A stretch of DNA of 64,000 bases from Paraplanobispora takensis (GTDB lineage: Bacteria; Actinomycetota; Actinomycetes; Streptosporangiales; Streptosporangiaceae), in NCBI RefSeq assembly GCF_016863195.1, contig NZ_BOOK01000056.1:1-64000 (forward strand), given 5' to 3'. The translations under genes and the position numbers were made by a program. The notes below the pieces were generated by a model, which had not been told where the DNA came from, ran no database searches, and saw only the letters and a list, made by a program, of their open reading frames with translations. Positions 1 through 7,173 of the stretch are shown here, piece by piece; within the stretch, counting starts at the first letter, position 1, and each line of letters starts with the position of its first letter.

Positions 1-484
1 CGGTGCGGGCATCGTGTCTTTCACGGTTGGTGAGGACTTCGTCCATGTGCGTCTCGGCCCAGTTCTTGAGTCCGCGCATCAGGTGGTGCAGTGACAGGCC
101 GAGTTCGGTGAGCTCGTAGGAGACCGTGACGGGGACGGTGGGAGTCGCGGTGCGCGTGATGAGACCGTCGCGCTCCAGGGAACGCAGCGTCTGGGTGAGC
201 ATCTTCTGACTGACGCCCGCAAGCAACCGGGACAGCTCCGAGAAGCGCATCGCCCGAGGCTCGCCCAGGCGGTCTGCCTCGGTCCGGGGCAGACCGCCGT
301 CGCGGCCTGCGGGGTGGCTCGCGTCACTTCGGGGAGTCCCGCCACCGCCGAGTGCGCACAGGATCAGGGCGACCCATTTGTCGGAGATCAGATCGAGCAG
401 TTTCCGGCTCGGGCATACGGCCAGGAACGCGTTGTACTCGATCTTGGCCTGGGCTCTCTTCTCGGCTGCCGTGGTCGTGCTCAT
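1..484 (-). CDS. HxlR-family transcriptional regulator (3' end outside window)
   Basis: Reading leftwards from an ATG at 484 gives an open frame to the window edge (161 codons seen). An AGGAG ribosome site lies 8 bases upstream. The HxlR winged-helix hallmarks are present: an N-terminal CPSRKLLDLISDKWVALIL stretch, then MRFSEL, GVSQKMLTQTLRSLERDGL, and YELTELG followed by a helix with NWAETHMDEV. HxlR proteins are usually about 110-130 residues. This one is longer because roughly 27 residues, rich in Gly, Pro and Arg, sit between the GGG after the recognition region and EPRAMRFSEL. The insertion contains an 11-bp inverted repeat. The gene is divergent from the aldo/keto reductase at 617, a common HxlR arrangement, so it probably controls that gene. 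Whether the insertion abolishes DNA binding cannot be told from sequence. Confidence 0.88.
   Translation of the reverse strand, partial: MSTTTAAEKRAQAKIEYNAFLAVCPSRKLLDLISDKWVALILCALGGGGTPRSDASHPAGRDGGLPRTEADRLGEPRAMRFSELSRLLAGVSQKMLTQTLRSLERDGLITRTATPTVPVTVSYELTELGLSLHHLMRGLKNWAETHMDEVLTNRERHDART
268..298. repeat. 11-bp perfect inverted repeat inside the HxlR reading frame
   Basis: GGCGGTCTGCC at 268-278 and its exact reverse complement at 288-298 enclose a 9-base loop. The pair lies in the extra segment that lengthens the HxlR protein (about 256-336). It may be the core of a small inserted palindromic element. Confidence 0.6.
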
Positions 485-552
485 CGTCCACTCCTGTCAC
501 CTGCGGGTTACCAAGGCACTCTGAAGTGCCTGCTTCCCATTGGAGAGTTGCA

Positions 553-569
553 TAACAATTATGAAGTTA
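553..569. promoter_or_regulatory. Possible HxlR operator between divergent genes
   Basis: TAAC and GTTA arms at 553-556 and 566-569 surround an AT-rich core in the 132-bp gap between the HxlR gene and the aldo/keto reductase. It is the only AT-rich partly symmetrical stretch there. The operator role is inferred from position. Confidence 0.35.
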
Positions 570-616
570 GGCGCCATGAGGCACCATCACTGAGATCGAC
601 ACGAAAGACAAGAGGC

Positions 617-1492
617 ATGAGCACACTTTCCCTTTCGCTTCCCGGTGGCACCTGGGTTCTGGGTGATCTGACCGTCACCCGCTTCGGCTATGGTGCGATG
701 CAGCTTGCGGGCCCCTGGGTCATGGGGCCGCCCGCCGACCGGGACGGCGCGATCGCCGTCCTGCGCGAGGCCGTCGGCCTCGGGATCACCCACATCGACA
801 CCAGCGACGCCTACGGCCCGCGCATCACCAACCAACTGATCCGCGAAGCACTGCATCCTTACCCCGAGTCGCTGCGCATCGTGACGAAGGTCGGCGCGCG
901 GCGGGATGAGCAGGGCGGGTGGCCGACGGCACGGCGGCCTGACCAGTTGCGTCGTCAGGTCGAGGAGAACCTCGAATCCCTCGGACTCGAGACGCTGGAC
1001 CTGGTGAACCTCCGGCTCGGCAACGCCGAGGGACCTCAAGCGGGCTCGATCGCCGAAGCGTTCGAGACGCTCGTCGAACTCCAGAGGCAGGGTGTCATCC
1101 GTCACCTCGGTGTGAGCAACGCCACCGCCGAGCAGGTTGCCGAAGCTCAGAGCATCGCGCCGATCGTGAGCGTGCAGAACATGTACAACCTCGCCCACCG
1201 CCACGACGACGAGTTGATCGACCGACTCGCCGCCGAAGGCATCGCCTACGTGCCGTTCTTCCCGCTCGGCGGGTTCAACCCTCTCCAGTCCTCCGCACTC
1301 TCCGCGGTCGCCGCCCGACTGGACGCCACCCCCATGTCGGTTGCCCTGGCCTGGTTGCTGCACAGGTCGCCGAACATCCTGCTGATCCCTGGAACCTCCT
1401 CGATCGCGCACCTGCACGAGAACATCACCGGCGCCCGGCTCTCACTGTCCGATGAAGACCTCGCCGAGCTGGACAAGATCGGAGGCGAGTGA
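617..1492 (+). CDS. Aldo/keto reductase
   Basis: A 291-residue NADPH-dependent aldo/keto reductase with a TIM-barrel fold. It shows the family sequence HIDTSDAYGP (catalytic Asp and Tyr), TKVGARR (catalytic Lys), GVSN at the cofactor-binding strand and LIPGTSS near the C-terminus. The usual catalytic His region reads LVNLRLGN, so Asn stands where His is common. Related actinobacterial reductases, from memory, share this feature. The frame is open further upstream, but the ATG at 617 fits the family N-terminus and has an AAGAGG-like site before it. It is divergent from the HxlR gene, its probable regulator. The substrate is unknown. Confidence 0.9.
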   Translation: MSTLSLSLPGGTWVLGDLTVTRFGYGAMQLAGPWVMGPPADRDGAIAVLREAVGLGITHIDTSDAYGPRITNQLIREALHPYPESLRIVTKVGARRDEQGGWPTARRPDQLRRQVEENLESLGLETLDLVNLRLGNAEGPQAGSIAEAFETLVELQRQGVIRHLGVSNATAEQVAEAQSIAPIVSVQNMYNLAHRHDDELIDRLAAEGIAYVPFFPLGGFNPLQSSALSAVAARLDATPMSVALAWLLHRSPNILLIPGTSSIAHLHENITGARLSLSDEDLAELDKIGGE

Positions 1493-1538
1493 CCCCTCCG
1501 GGGGCTGCCGTACTGAGCCTGTGCCCGGCAACCAGGTC

Positions 1539-1682
1539 GGCGGCGTACGGCTGCGCGGGCCGGAAACGGTCAACGGCGCCTGATCTGGGGAATCCCCTGG
1601 CCAGGCGCCGTTTCGCATGCTCAGCGGAGAGCGCGGTGTTCGAACCCACGAGGACCGTCGCCGACCCTGGCAGTTTTCAAGA
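1539..1682. repeat. Left 144-bp repeat: decayed 3' part of tRNA-Ser plus its terminator (candidate attachment-site scar)
   Basis: This block aligns without gaps to 4522-4665. Positions 1624-1682 match the 3' part of the intact tRNA-Ser(UGA): acceptor 3' strand, T arm, variable arm and anticodon region, with about six differences in 58 bases. Similarity stops at the anticodon loop, where the intact gene continues and this copy changes to unrelated sequence. Next to it, 1572-1582 and 1602-1612 form a perfect 11-bp hairpin equivalent to the tRNA terminator. Mismatches in the T arm and acceptor, and the missing 5' half, mean no functional tRNA is made. The geometry matches the displaced 3' end left when an element integrates into a tRNA gene. 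Other flanking parts are more diverged. Confidence 0.75.
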
Positions 1683-1861
1683 AGATCACGTTCCTGGTGA
1701 TGACATGGCTTCTCACCAGGCTGGAGGCACCGGTCCGGCCCCTGACTGCGGAAGATCATCCCGCGTATGTCCCGTAACGGTTACTCATCGGCCTTGGCGT
1801 GCCCGGCCCGCTCTCGCAGCCGGCGTGTGCATCCGTTGCAGTACGCGTCTGCCGAGAGCCC
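1683..1861. other. Islet sequence without a recognisable gene
   Basis: No supported coding region. A short sequence, ATCCCGCGTATGTCCCG near 1758-1774, recurs with one change near 4480-4496 at the other end of the islet, in the same orientation. Confidence 0.4.
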
Positions 1862-2221
1862 TCACTGCCCGAAGGAAAACCGGAGCTGAGCATTGATCAG
1901 GAAGTTGAGCCGGTAACGCAGATGACCGATCACAGCCTGTTCCGGAGCTTCCGCAGGTGTCAGCAGCGTCCAGCGCAGTGAGCAGCCACCATCCTCGGTC
2001 GGCCGGATGTCGAACCGGATCTCGTCATCGGGCCTTTCCGGCCACAGTGACGACCAGACCACGAGTTCCGGCTCCACCGCCCGCAGGATACGCGGCTCGA
2101 CCTCATCGGAGGTCAGGTCCAGCCACCGCCGCCCGCCAGGTCGCCGAGGATCGGTCAAGCTCCCCCACACGATGTGAGGCGGCGGCGGCTGCTTACGCTC
2201 TCGCGAACCCAGCTCGATCAC
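1862..2221 (-). CDS. SRPBCC-family (START-like) small protein
   Basis: A 119-residue protein with a GTG start at 2221. The N-terminal half has PPPPHIVWGSLTDP and a VVWSSLWPERPDDEIRFDI strand pair; the second half has CSLRWTLLTPAEAPE and ends in INAQLRFSFGQ. This is the pattern of short actinobacterial SRPBCC proteins, which form a helix-grip fold with a hydrophobic cavity. The ligand is unknown. The ribosome site (GCGGAA) is weak. It lies inside the tRNA-Ser islet and looks complete. Confidence 0.65.
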   Translation of the reverse strand: MIELGSRERKQPPPPHIVWGSLTDPRRPGGRRWLDLTSDEVEPRILRAVEPELVVWSSLWPERPDDEIRFDIRPTEDGGCSLRWTLLTPAEAPEQAVIGHLRYRLNFLINAQLRFSFGQ

Positions 2222-2751
2222 TTCCGCAGTCTAGAAGGCGGTTGTCACGTGGTCGTTGTCCACCGGTTCGGAAGCCGCCGCACCATGATCGTCTGAAGTG
2301 CCGTCGTGCTGATCCCAGAGGAACGAAGTCCCGGACCGCCGCCCGCCCCAACCTCAGCGACAGCGCCGATCATCCAACCTATGCCGATCAAGGCGACCGC
2401 CGACACGCTTCCGATGTCATCGATCGGACGGAACAACCTTCCTGAGCGACCTGATGAACGCTTCGAAGCGGGTCGAGTCTGCTGCCCCCATCGACGGGAG
2501 CAGTCTGGTGGCGTTCAAGATCCTTCACTATCGAGCAGATGCCGGGTCTTGACGTACGGCCGCACACCCAAATGCAGCGACGTTGAACGATTCGGCGACT
2601 CACGTGGATCCGCGGCTCTGCCGAGCATGAGCCGGTTCGGCGAGGCGGGCGGGGACGACGAGGGCCGGACGCCTGGGTGGGTTCGGCCGGCTGCTGCTCG
2701 ACGAGGTTGAGCAGCCCGTATGTGATCACTCATTGACCAATACAACGCTCA
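2222..2751. other. Islet sequence without a confident gene
   Basis: Several short open frames exist on both strands, but none has family motifs or a convincing ribosome site. One minus-strand frame (2245-2436) encodes a single hydrophobic stretch near IGIGWMIGAVAEVG and may be a remnant. The region is probably decayed sequence. Confidence 0.4.
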
Positions 2752-2765
2752 GCGATATATATCGC
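2752..2765. promoter_or_regulatory. 14-bp perfect palindrome overlapping the padR-like promoter
   Basis: GCGATATATATCGC is exactly self-complementary and ends two bases before the ATG at 2768. The AT-rich centre falls where a -10 element would lie for a transcript starting at the ATG. The gene has no ribosome site, so a leaderless mRNA is plausible. PadR proteins commonly bind AT-rich palindromes at their own promoter, so autorepression is the likely role. Confidence 0.65.
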
Positions 2766-2767
2766 GT

Positions 2768-3097
2768 ATGGCGCTACGCGAACAGAGCTACCTCATCCTG
2801 CTGGCCTTGGCCGACGGCCCGCTCCACGGCTACGGCGTGATCAAAGCCGTACGGGAGCTGTCGGAGGAGCGGGTACGGCTCGGCGCGGGCACCTTGTACG
2901 GCGCGCTCGACCGACTGTCAGGCGACGGCCTGGTATCCGTGGTCAAGGAAGAGGTCGTCGCCGGCCGCCACCGCCGTTACTACGACCTGACCGGCCATGG
3001 CCGTACCGTCCTGGCCGAGGAGACCGCCCGCCTGACACGGCTGGCCGCCACGGCCCGCAATCGCCTGTCCCTGCAGCCGGGATGGGGAACGCGATGA
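2768..3097 (+). CDS. PadR-family transcriptional regulator
   Basis: A 109-residue winged-helix repressor. Family features: SYLILLALADGPLHGYGVIK at the N-terminus, GAGTLYGALDRLSGDGLV for the recognition helix and wing, then RRYYDLTGHGRTVL. It is a short PadR-s2-like form with one C-terminal dimerisation helix. No Shine-Dalgarno sequence precedes the start; a perfect palindrome does. Its stop overlaps the next start by ATGA, so the two are co-translated. In actinomycetes such pairs usually couple a PadR sensor to a membrane protein whose level it controls. Confidence 0.9.
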   Translation: MALREQSYLILLALADGPLHGYGVIKAVRELSEERVRLGAGTLYGALDRLSGDGLVSVVKEEVVAGRHRRYYDLTGHGRTVLAEETARLTRLAATARNRLSLQPGWGTR

Positions 3098-3657
3098 CCG
3101 GTCCCAAGCCCCGCACCGCCGAATGCCGGAGCGACGCATACGCGGATCATTGCCGCCGGCTGCTGCGCGTGGCCTATCCGCCGCGCTTCGTGCAGGCGCG
3201 CGGCGAGGAATTCCTGAGCACCCTTCTCGATCTGGCCGATCCCGGCCAGACCCGGCCGGACCTGCGTACCGTGCTGGACGTCGTACGCGCCGGCGTGCTC
3301 TGGCGTCTGCAAGAGCGCCCGCCCCTGTGGCGCTGGCTCTGCTACCGCCTGTCCGGTAAGCGGCTCCCTTTGCGCTACCGCTGGTGGGTCCGAGACGACG
3401 TCCTCGGCCGGTTCTTCCCCGTGCGTCTCCTCGGGACGTGGCTGTCCCTGACTTACCTGCCGCTCACACTGGCGGACGTCTTCAGGCTGATGGGCGAACC
3501 CGGTTCTTGGGGAATCAAGATCGGCGGGGTGTTGGGTATGTCTCTGACCGTCCTCACCAGCCGCCGGCAGATTCGGCGTGACTTGCTGGCCAAGCACCGG
3601 TTCACCCCCGACGGCACTTCCATCACCCTGCAGTCTGACGAGGGCACATCGAGGTGA
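3094..3657 (+). CDS. Membrane-associated protein coupled to PadR
   Basis: A 187-residue protein starting at the ATG at 3094, which overlaps the padR-like stop by four bases. An in-frame ATG at 3082 also exists, but coupling favours 3094. The N-terminal half has RVAYPPRFVQARGEEFLSTL and RPDLRTVLDVVRAG, a pattern I associate with actinobacterial proteins encoded directly after PadR regulators. The C-terminal half has two hydrophobic segments around LLGTWLSLTYLPLTLADVF and the IGGVLGMSLTVL region. The biochemical role is unknown. Membrane location and the PadR partnership are inferred from hydrophobicity and overlap. Confidence 0.65.
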   Translation: MTGPKPRTAECRSDAYADHCRRLLRVAYPPRFVQARGEEFLSTLLDLADPGQTRPDLRTVLDVVRAGVLWRLQERPPLWRWLCYRLSGKRLPLRYRWWVRDDVLGRFFPVRLLGTWLSLTYLPLTLADVFRLMGEPGSWGIKIGGVLGMSLTVLTSRRQIRRDLLAKHRFTPDGTSITLQSDEGTSR

Positions 3658-3687
3658 CCTCCCTGCATGTCCTATGTGGAGGCAGTG

Positions 3688-3885
3688 ATGTCGACCCATT
3701 CGGCGGTGCTCGACGGTCGCCGTCTGCTACTACCCGTATCCGCCGCGCTGGCAGCTGTGGTTATGGCGGTCTGCATCGGCTCCCCAGACGGTCCAGAACT
3801 CCCGAAGCCACGGCGAGCCGCAGGGCAGGGACGGCCAGCCCGTAGACAGTCCGGCCGGCCTCGTTCCAAGTCAACTGCAAGTTGA
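3688..3885 (+). pseudogene. Probably frameshifted small membrane or secreted protein
   Basis: A GGAGG site at 3678-3682 precedes the ATG at 3688. The product begins MSTHSAVLDGRRLLLPVSAA and continues with one hydrophobic segment (signal anchor), then becomes Arg/Pro-rich and stops after 65 residues. After about 3840 another forward frame reads as ordinary protein (FSVDNDIEEAAGTLSPS) and runs to a TGA overlapping the next ATG at 3988. I infer one ancestral gene of about 100 residues broken by a frameshift near 3835-3850. No function is recognised. Confidence 0.4.
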
Positions 3886-3987
3886 TCACCAAAGCGCGCT
3901 GCGAAGCTTCAGCGTCGACAACGACATCGAGGAGGCGGCGGGGACGCTGTCCCCTTCCCCCTCACGTCACGATCTGAAAGGAGGACC

Positions 3988-4188
3988 ATGTTGAGACATT
4001 CGTTCCGCACCCTCGGCGGCATCGGGCTAGCTGCCGCTCTGCTGGTCGCCGCGTTCGGCGTCAGCCGTACGACCGACCTCGCCGACGGCCAGGGACCGAG
4101 CTGGAACAGCCAGCCCGTCGGCGTTTATGCCTTCGGCTACCCCGCGAGCGCCCACTCGGACGGGTGTGATCCACCCAGGTGTAGGTGA
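3988..4188 (+). CDS. Truncated secreted protein
   Basis: A strong AAAGGAGGA site lies just before the ATG. The first 30 residues form a typical signal peptide (MLRHSFRTLGG followed by a hydrophobic core ending AAFGVS). Only about 20 mature residues follow (DGQGPSWNSQPVGVYAFGY) before the sequence changes character at about 4140 and a stop occurs at residue 67. With such a good start signal, this looks like the 5' end of a longer exported protein cut off at the islet edge. Function unknown. Confidence 0.5.
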   Translation: MLRHSFRTLGGIGLAAALLVAAFGVSRTTDLADGQGPSWNSQPVGVYAFGYPASAHSDGCDPPRCR

Positions 4189-4521
4189 TTGCCCCGTTTC
4201 ACCGTCGTCCCAGCACCGCGGATTGCCGGGGACCTGATTCGGTGTAGTAGTGCGACAGGGTCGTAGTGGATGGCCACCGCTAGGGCCCTGTCGCCGGCAC
4301 CTGGCGGCGATGTCAGGATGGGCAGGAGCCGAGTCGGAGCGGGCACGTTGCCCGCCTTCACGAAGTCGTTCCTCGGCGCCCGCGGGGCGGGCGATGCTCT
4401 CGTTTGGCAGAGGTCCGGGGACGGCAAGTCCCGAGGCCCTCATTCGCCTGTGCCGAACTGGGAAAACGCGTCAAGATCCATCCCGCGTATATCCCGCGGG
4501 CACCGGCCGAGAGCCGCTCAC
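4189..4521. other. Non-coding end of the islet
   Basis: No supported gene on either strand. Near 4480-4496 is ATCCCGCGTATATCCCG, the counterpart of the motif near 1758. Open frames here are low quality and one reads antisense through the tRNA. Confidence 0.4.
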
Positions 4522-4665
4522 GGCGGCGTACGGCTGCGCATCCCGGAAACGATCAACGGCGCCTCCCCGGGCCGTAAAACCTGGTCAGACGCCGTTTCGT
4601 GTGCTCGGCGGAGAGCGTGGGATTCGAACCCACGAGGACCGTCGCCGGCCCTAGCGGTTTTCAAG
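4522..4665. repeat. Right 144-bp repeat: 3' part of intact tRNA-Ser plus terminator
   Basis: Gap-free counterpart of 1539-1682. It includes the tRNA from its 3' end to the anticodon loop and the DNA downstream of the tRNA. Matching is perfect for the first 18 bases, lower in the hairpin loop and high in the T and variable arms. It is the intact side of a candidate attL/attR pair. Confidence 0.75.
4555..4596 (-). terminator. Hairpin downstream of tRNA-Ser
   Basis: AACGGCG at 4555-4561 pairs with CGCCGTT at 4590-4596, 12 bases past the tRNA 3' end on the minus strand. The left repeat keeps an 11-bp version of the same hairpin. Confidence 0.5.
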
Positions 4666-4697
4666 ACCGCCGCCATCGTCCACTAGGCGAGCTCTCC
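4609..4697 (-). tRNA. tRNA-Ser (anticodon UGA)
   Basis: Complete 89-base cloverleaf on the minus strand. The acceptor GGAGAGC at 4697-4691 pairs with GCTCTCC at 4616-4610, with discriminator G at 4609. The anticodon stem GCGGT/ACCGC encloses CTTGAAA, giving UGA. A long variable arm (class II, as expected for Ser) precedes the T loop TTCGAAT. CCA is not encoded. It borders the islet and is its probable integration target. Confidence 0.95.
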
Positions 4698-4791
4698 CGG
4701 TGGCGCGTCCCGGGGGACGCGTCAGATTGAACCTTAGCGCCTCATGGGGTGGGCCGGGTGGCGCCATGGCGATCACGCCACCCGGTCCGGG

Positions 4792-7059
4792 TCAGTTCTG
4801 GGGCGGGGCGAAGCCGTCGCCCACGGAGGCGGCCAGGTGGAGGTAGGCCTCGCGGGTGGCGGGCTGGAGCCTTTCGAGGTCGATCTCGGCTCCCTCTTCG
4901 AGGTGGGGGTCGTAGGGGACGCGGATGACCGCGCGGCAGCGGGCGGCGAAGTGGGCTTCCAGGCGGTCGAGGTCGACGGTGGACTTCGACCGGGGGCGGA
5001 CGCTGCACAGCACCACCGTGGCGGCGCGGACGAGATGCTCGTAGTGGTGCGCCTCCAGCCAGTCCAGGGTCGCCGAGGCGGCCCTGGCGCCGTCCACGGA
5101 CGGGGAGCTGACCAGGACGAGCTGGTCGGCCAGGCCGAGGACGCCCGACATGGCCGAGTGGAGCAGGCCGGTGCCGCAGTCGGTGATGCAGATCGAGTAG
5201 AAGTTCTCCAGGACCTGGGCCACCGACTGATAGTCGGACGCGCTGAAGGCCTCCGACACCGACGGGTCGCGGTCGGAGGCGAGGATCTCCAGGCGGGAGG
5301 GGGCCTGCGAGGTGAAAGCCCGGATGTCGACGTAGCGCTTGATCTGGTTGCGCTCGTTGAGCAGGTCCCGGACGGTGGCGGCGGTCTCCAGCTCGACCTT
5401 GTCGGACAGGGTGCCGCGGTCGGGGTTGGCGTCGACCGCGATCACCCGGTCACCGCGGACCTGGGCCAGGGTGGCGCCCAGGCCGACCGTGGTGGTGGTC
5501 TTGCCGACACCGCCCTTCAGGCTCAATACGGCCACGCGGTGGTGACCGGTCGCCACGGGAGTGCGGGCACGGCCGACGAGTTCCCTGCGGCGGCGCACCT
5601 CGGGGGACTCACCCGGCTTGATCAGACCGGCCGAGGCCTTGTAGACGAGCTTGCGCCAGCCGCCGGAGGGCCCGTTGCGGCGGCCCTTGAGCAGCGACTC
5701 GGGGTCGAGGCTGTCGGCCGACGGCCGGGGAGCGCCGCCGAGGTTCGTCTGCCGCGCCGGGGAGGCGAAGGCGTGCGGCGGGGCGGCCTGGCGACGGCGC
5801 GGCTGGTACGGCTCGCGCACGTTCTCGGCCGTGTCCCGGTCGGGCCCGGAACGGCCGGGGGCGGAGGCCTTCGCCTCCTGCTCGCGGGCGAAGGCCGTGT
5901 CCCCGCCGGACGTCTCGCCCCTGTCGGGCCCGAAGGCCGTGCCCCGGTCGCGGGGGAAGGCCCTGGTGTCCGAAGGGTCGGAGGGCTCGGGGTCGAACAT
6001 GCTCGGGGCGGGGCCCTCGGCGGCCGGCGCGGGCCGTTCGGGCCCGAAGGCGGCGGGAGGCTCGGGCCAGGAGCCGCCGGGCGCGAAGCGGTCGTGCGCG
6101 GACTCGGTGGCGCCACGCGCGAAGCGGTCGTACCCGGGGTCGGTGTCACTGCGGTCGAAACGTCCGAATCCGGGGTCGGTGTCGCCCCGGTCGAAGCGGT
6201 CGGCGGCCTGCTCGGCCTCGGCCGTGCCACCGAAGGGCTCGGCACCGCCGAAGGGCTCGGCACCGCCGAAGTGTCCGGCGTCACGCTCAGCACCGCCGAA
6301 ATGCCCGGCGCCCCTGGACGGCTCCGCGTCCTGCTCGGCGCCACCGGAGACGAACCGGTCGCCCTCCGACTCGGCGTGACCGGCGGGGCGCTCGGCCTCC
6401 GGCTCGGCCGCGCCGCCGAATCCCCCGTTGTCCGGCCCGGTGCTCCAGCGCCCGGTCTCCTGCTCGCCGCCCGGAGCGAACGGCTCCGCGCCGGGAGCCG
6501 GCGGCCTGACGGACGGGAGCGTGAAGGACTCCGGCTGATCGGGCGCGGTACGGCGGGGCTCCTCGAACAGGCCCCGGGAAGACTCTCGCTCGGACCTGTC
6601 CGATCCGGCGAAGTCGCCGCCGTCCGCGGGGCCGTAGCCGCCGTCCTCCTGACGGGGCAGCGGCTTGAGCGGCGCCAGGAAGGCGTCGTTGTCGGCCGGA
6701 GCGGGCGCGGAGGGGGCTGAGGGCAGGGTGAACGAACCCGCCGCCTCGGCGGCCTCCAGCCACTCGGCCGCGTCGGCCTCCTCCGCCTGACGCTCCGACG
6801 GCGGGTCGGCGACGGTCGCGGACGGGCTCGTGGAGCCGCGGTCCGGGTCGGCGGCCGTACGGAACAGCGGAGAGGAGGCGGGGTCCGGCTCCGTGGGCAC
6901 CAGGCTCCACGGGTCCTGCGGATATGGCGAGACGACGGCGTCGTCGGAGGTCGTGGCGACCTTGGCGGTCACCGCGATCGGTGCCTCCTCCTGCTCCTTG
7001 ATGGCGTCGAGCCAGGCGAGCTGTTCCTCGAGAGATTCTTCACGATCGTGTCGTGCCAC
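4792..7059 (-). CDS. MinD/ParA-like P-loop ATPase with long disordered N-terminus
   Basis: A 755-residue protein starting at GTG 7059 after a GAGGGGGAA site. The last 250 residues form a deviant-Walker ATPase: LSLKGGVGKTTTTVGLG (Walker A with signature Lys), VIAVDANPDRGTL, and ICITDCGTGLLHSAM. This is the MinD/ParA fold, which cycles between ATP-bound dimers and monomers on membranes or DNA. The first 490 residues are acidic, Gly/Pro-rich and low-complexity, with repeats such as GGAEPFGGAEPF and four DRF/RF-x-R-x-T-type units (TDPGFGRFDRSDTDPGYDRF). Such proteins occur widely in actinomycetes, some near type VII secretion genes, but no such genes are seen here. The role could be positioning or secretion; it is unresolved. 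Confidence 0.85.
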   Translation of the reverse strand: MARHDREESLEEQLAWLDAIKEQEEAPIAVTAKVATTSDDAVVSPYPQDPWSLVPTEPDPASSPLFRTAADPDRGSTSPSATVADPPSERQAEEADAAEWLEAAEAAGSFTLPSAPSAPAPADNDAFLAPLKPLPRQEDGGYGPADGGDFAGSDRSERESSRGLFEEPRRTAPDQPESFTLPSVRPPAPGAEPFAPGGEQETGRWSTGPDNGGFGGAAEPEAERPAGHAESEGDRFVSGGAEQDAEPSRGAGHFGGAERDAGHFGGAEPFGGAEPFGGTAEAEQAADRFDRGDTDPGFGRFDRSDTDPGYDRFARGATESAHDRFAPGGSWPEPPAAFGPERPAPAAEGPAPSMFDPEPSDPSDTRAFPRDRGTAFGPDRGETSGGDTAFAREQEAKASAPGRSGPDRDTAENVREPYQPRRRQAAPPHAFASPARQTNLGGAPRPSADSLDPESLLKGRRNGPSGGWRKLVYKASAGLIKPGESPEVRRRRELVGRARTPVATGHHRVAVLSLKGGVGKTTTTVGLGATLAQVRGDRVIAVDANPDRGTLSDKVELETAATVRDLLNERNQIKRYVDIRAFTSQAPSRLEILASDRDPSVSEAFSASDYQSVAQVLENFYSICITDCGTGLLHSAMSGVLGLADQLVLVSSPSVDGARAASATLDWLEAHHYEHLVRAATVVLCSVRPRSKSTVDLDRLEAHFAARCRAVIRVPYDPHLEEGAEIDLERLQPATREAYLHLAASVGDGFAPPQN

Positions 7060-7173
7060 CGTGTTCCCCCTCGGGATGGGCTAAAGGGGCAGCAAACACA
7101 TTGAAGATTAACGCCACGTGTTCTCTTCAATGCGGGCAACCACCGAGTTGGGTTCCCCGATAGCGTGAGCCGT

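Noticed and set aside
314-616. N-terminal extension of the aldo/keto reductase
   Set aside because: The upstream part is antisense to the HxlR gene and crosses the divergent promoter. The family N-terminus begins at 617.
2388-2745. Minus-strand frames upstream of the PadR gene as a transposase fragment
   Set aside because: No DDE or HTH motif and no terminal inverted repeats could be seen.
4137-4427. Minus-strand frame at the islet edge as an integrase remnant
   Set aside because: I could not find tyrosine-recombinase motifs (R-H-R-Y box) in it, and its composition is not protein-like throughout.
4270-4686. Plus-strand frame reading through the tRNA-Ser complement
   Set aside because: It is the familiar spurious translation produced antisense to a tRNA-Ser gene, and the cloverleaf on the minus strand is complete.
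4744-6720. 658-codon open frame antisense to the MinD-like gene
   Set aside because: It has no family motif and low-complexity composition. It mirrors the GC-skewed repetitive arm on the other strand, where the ATPase motifs are clear.
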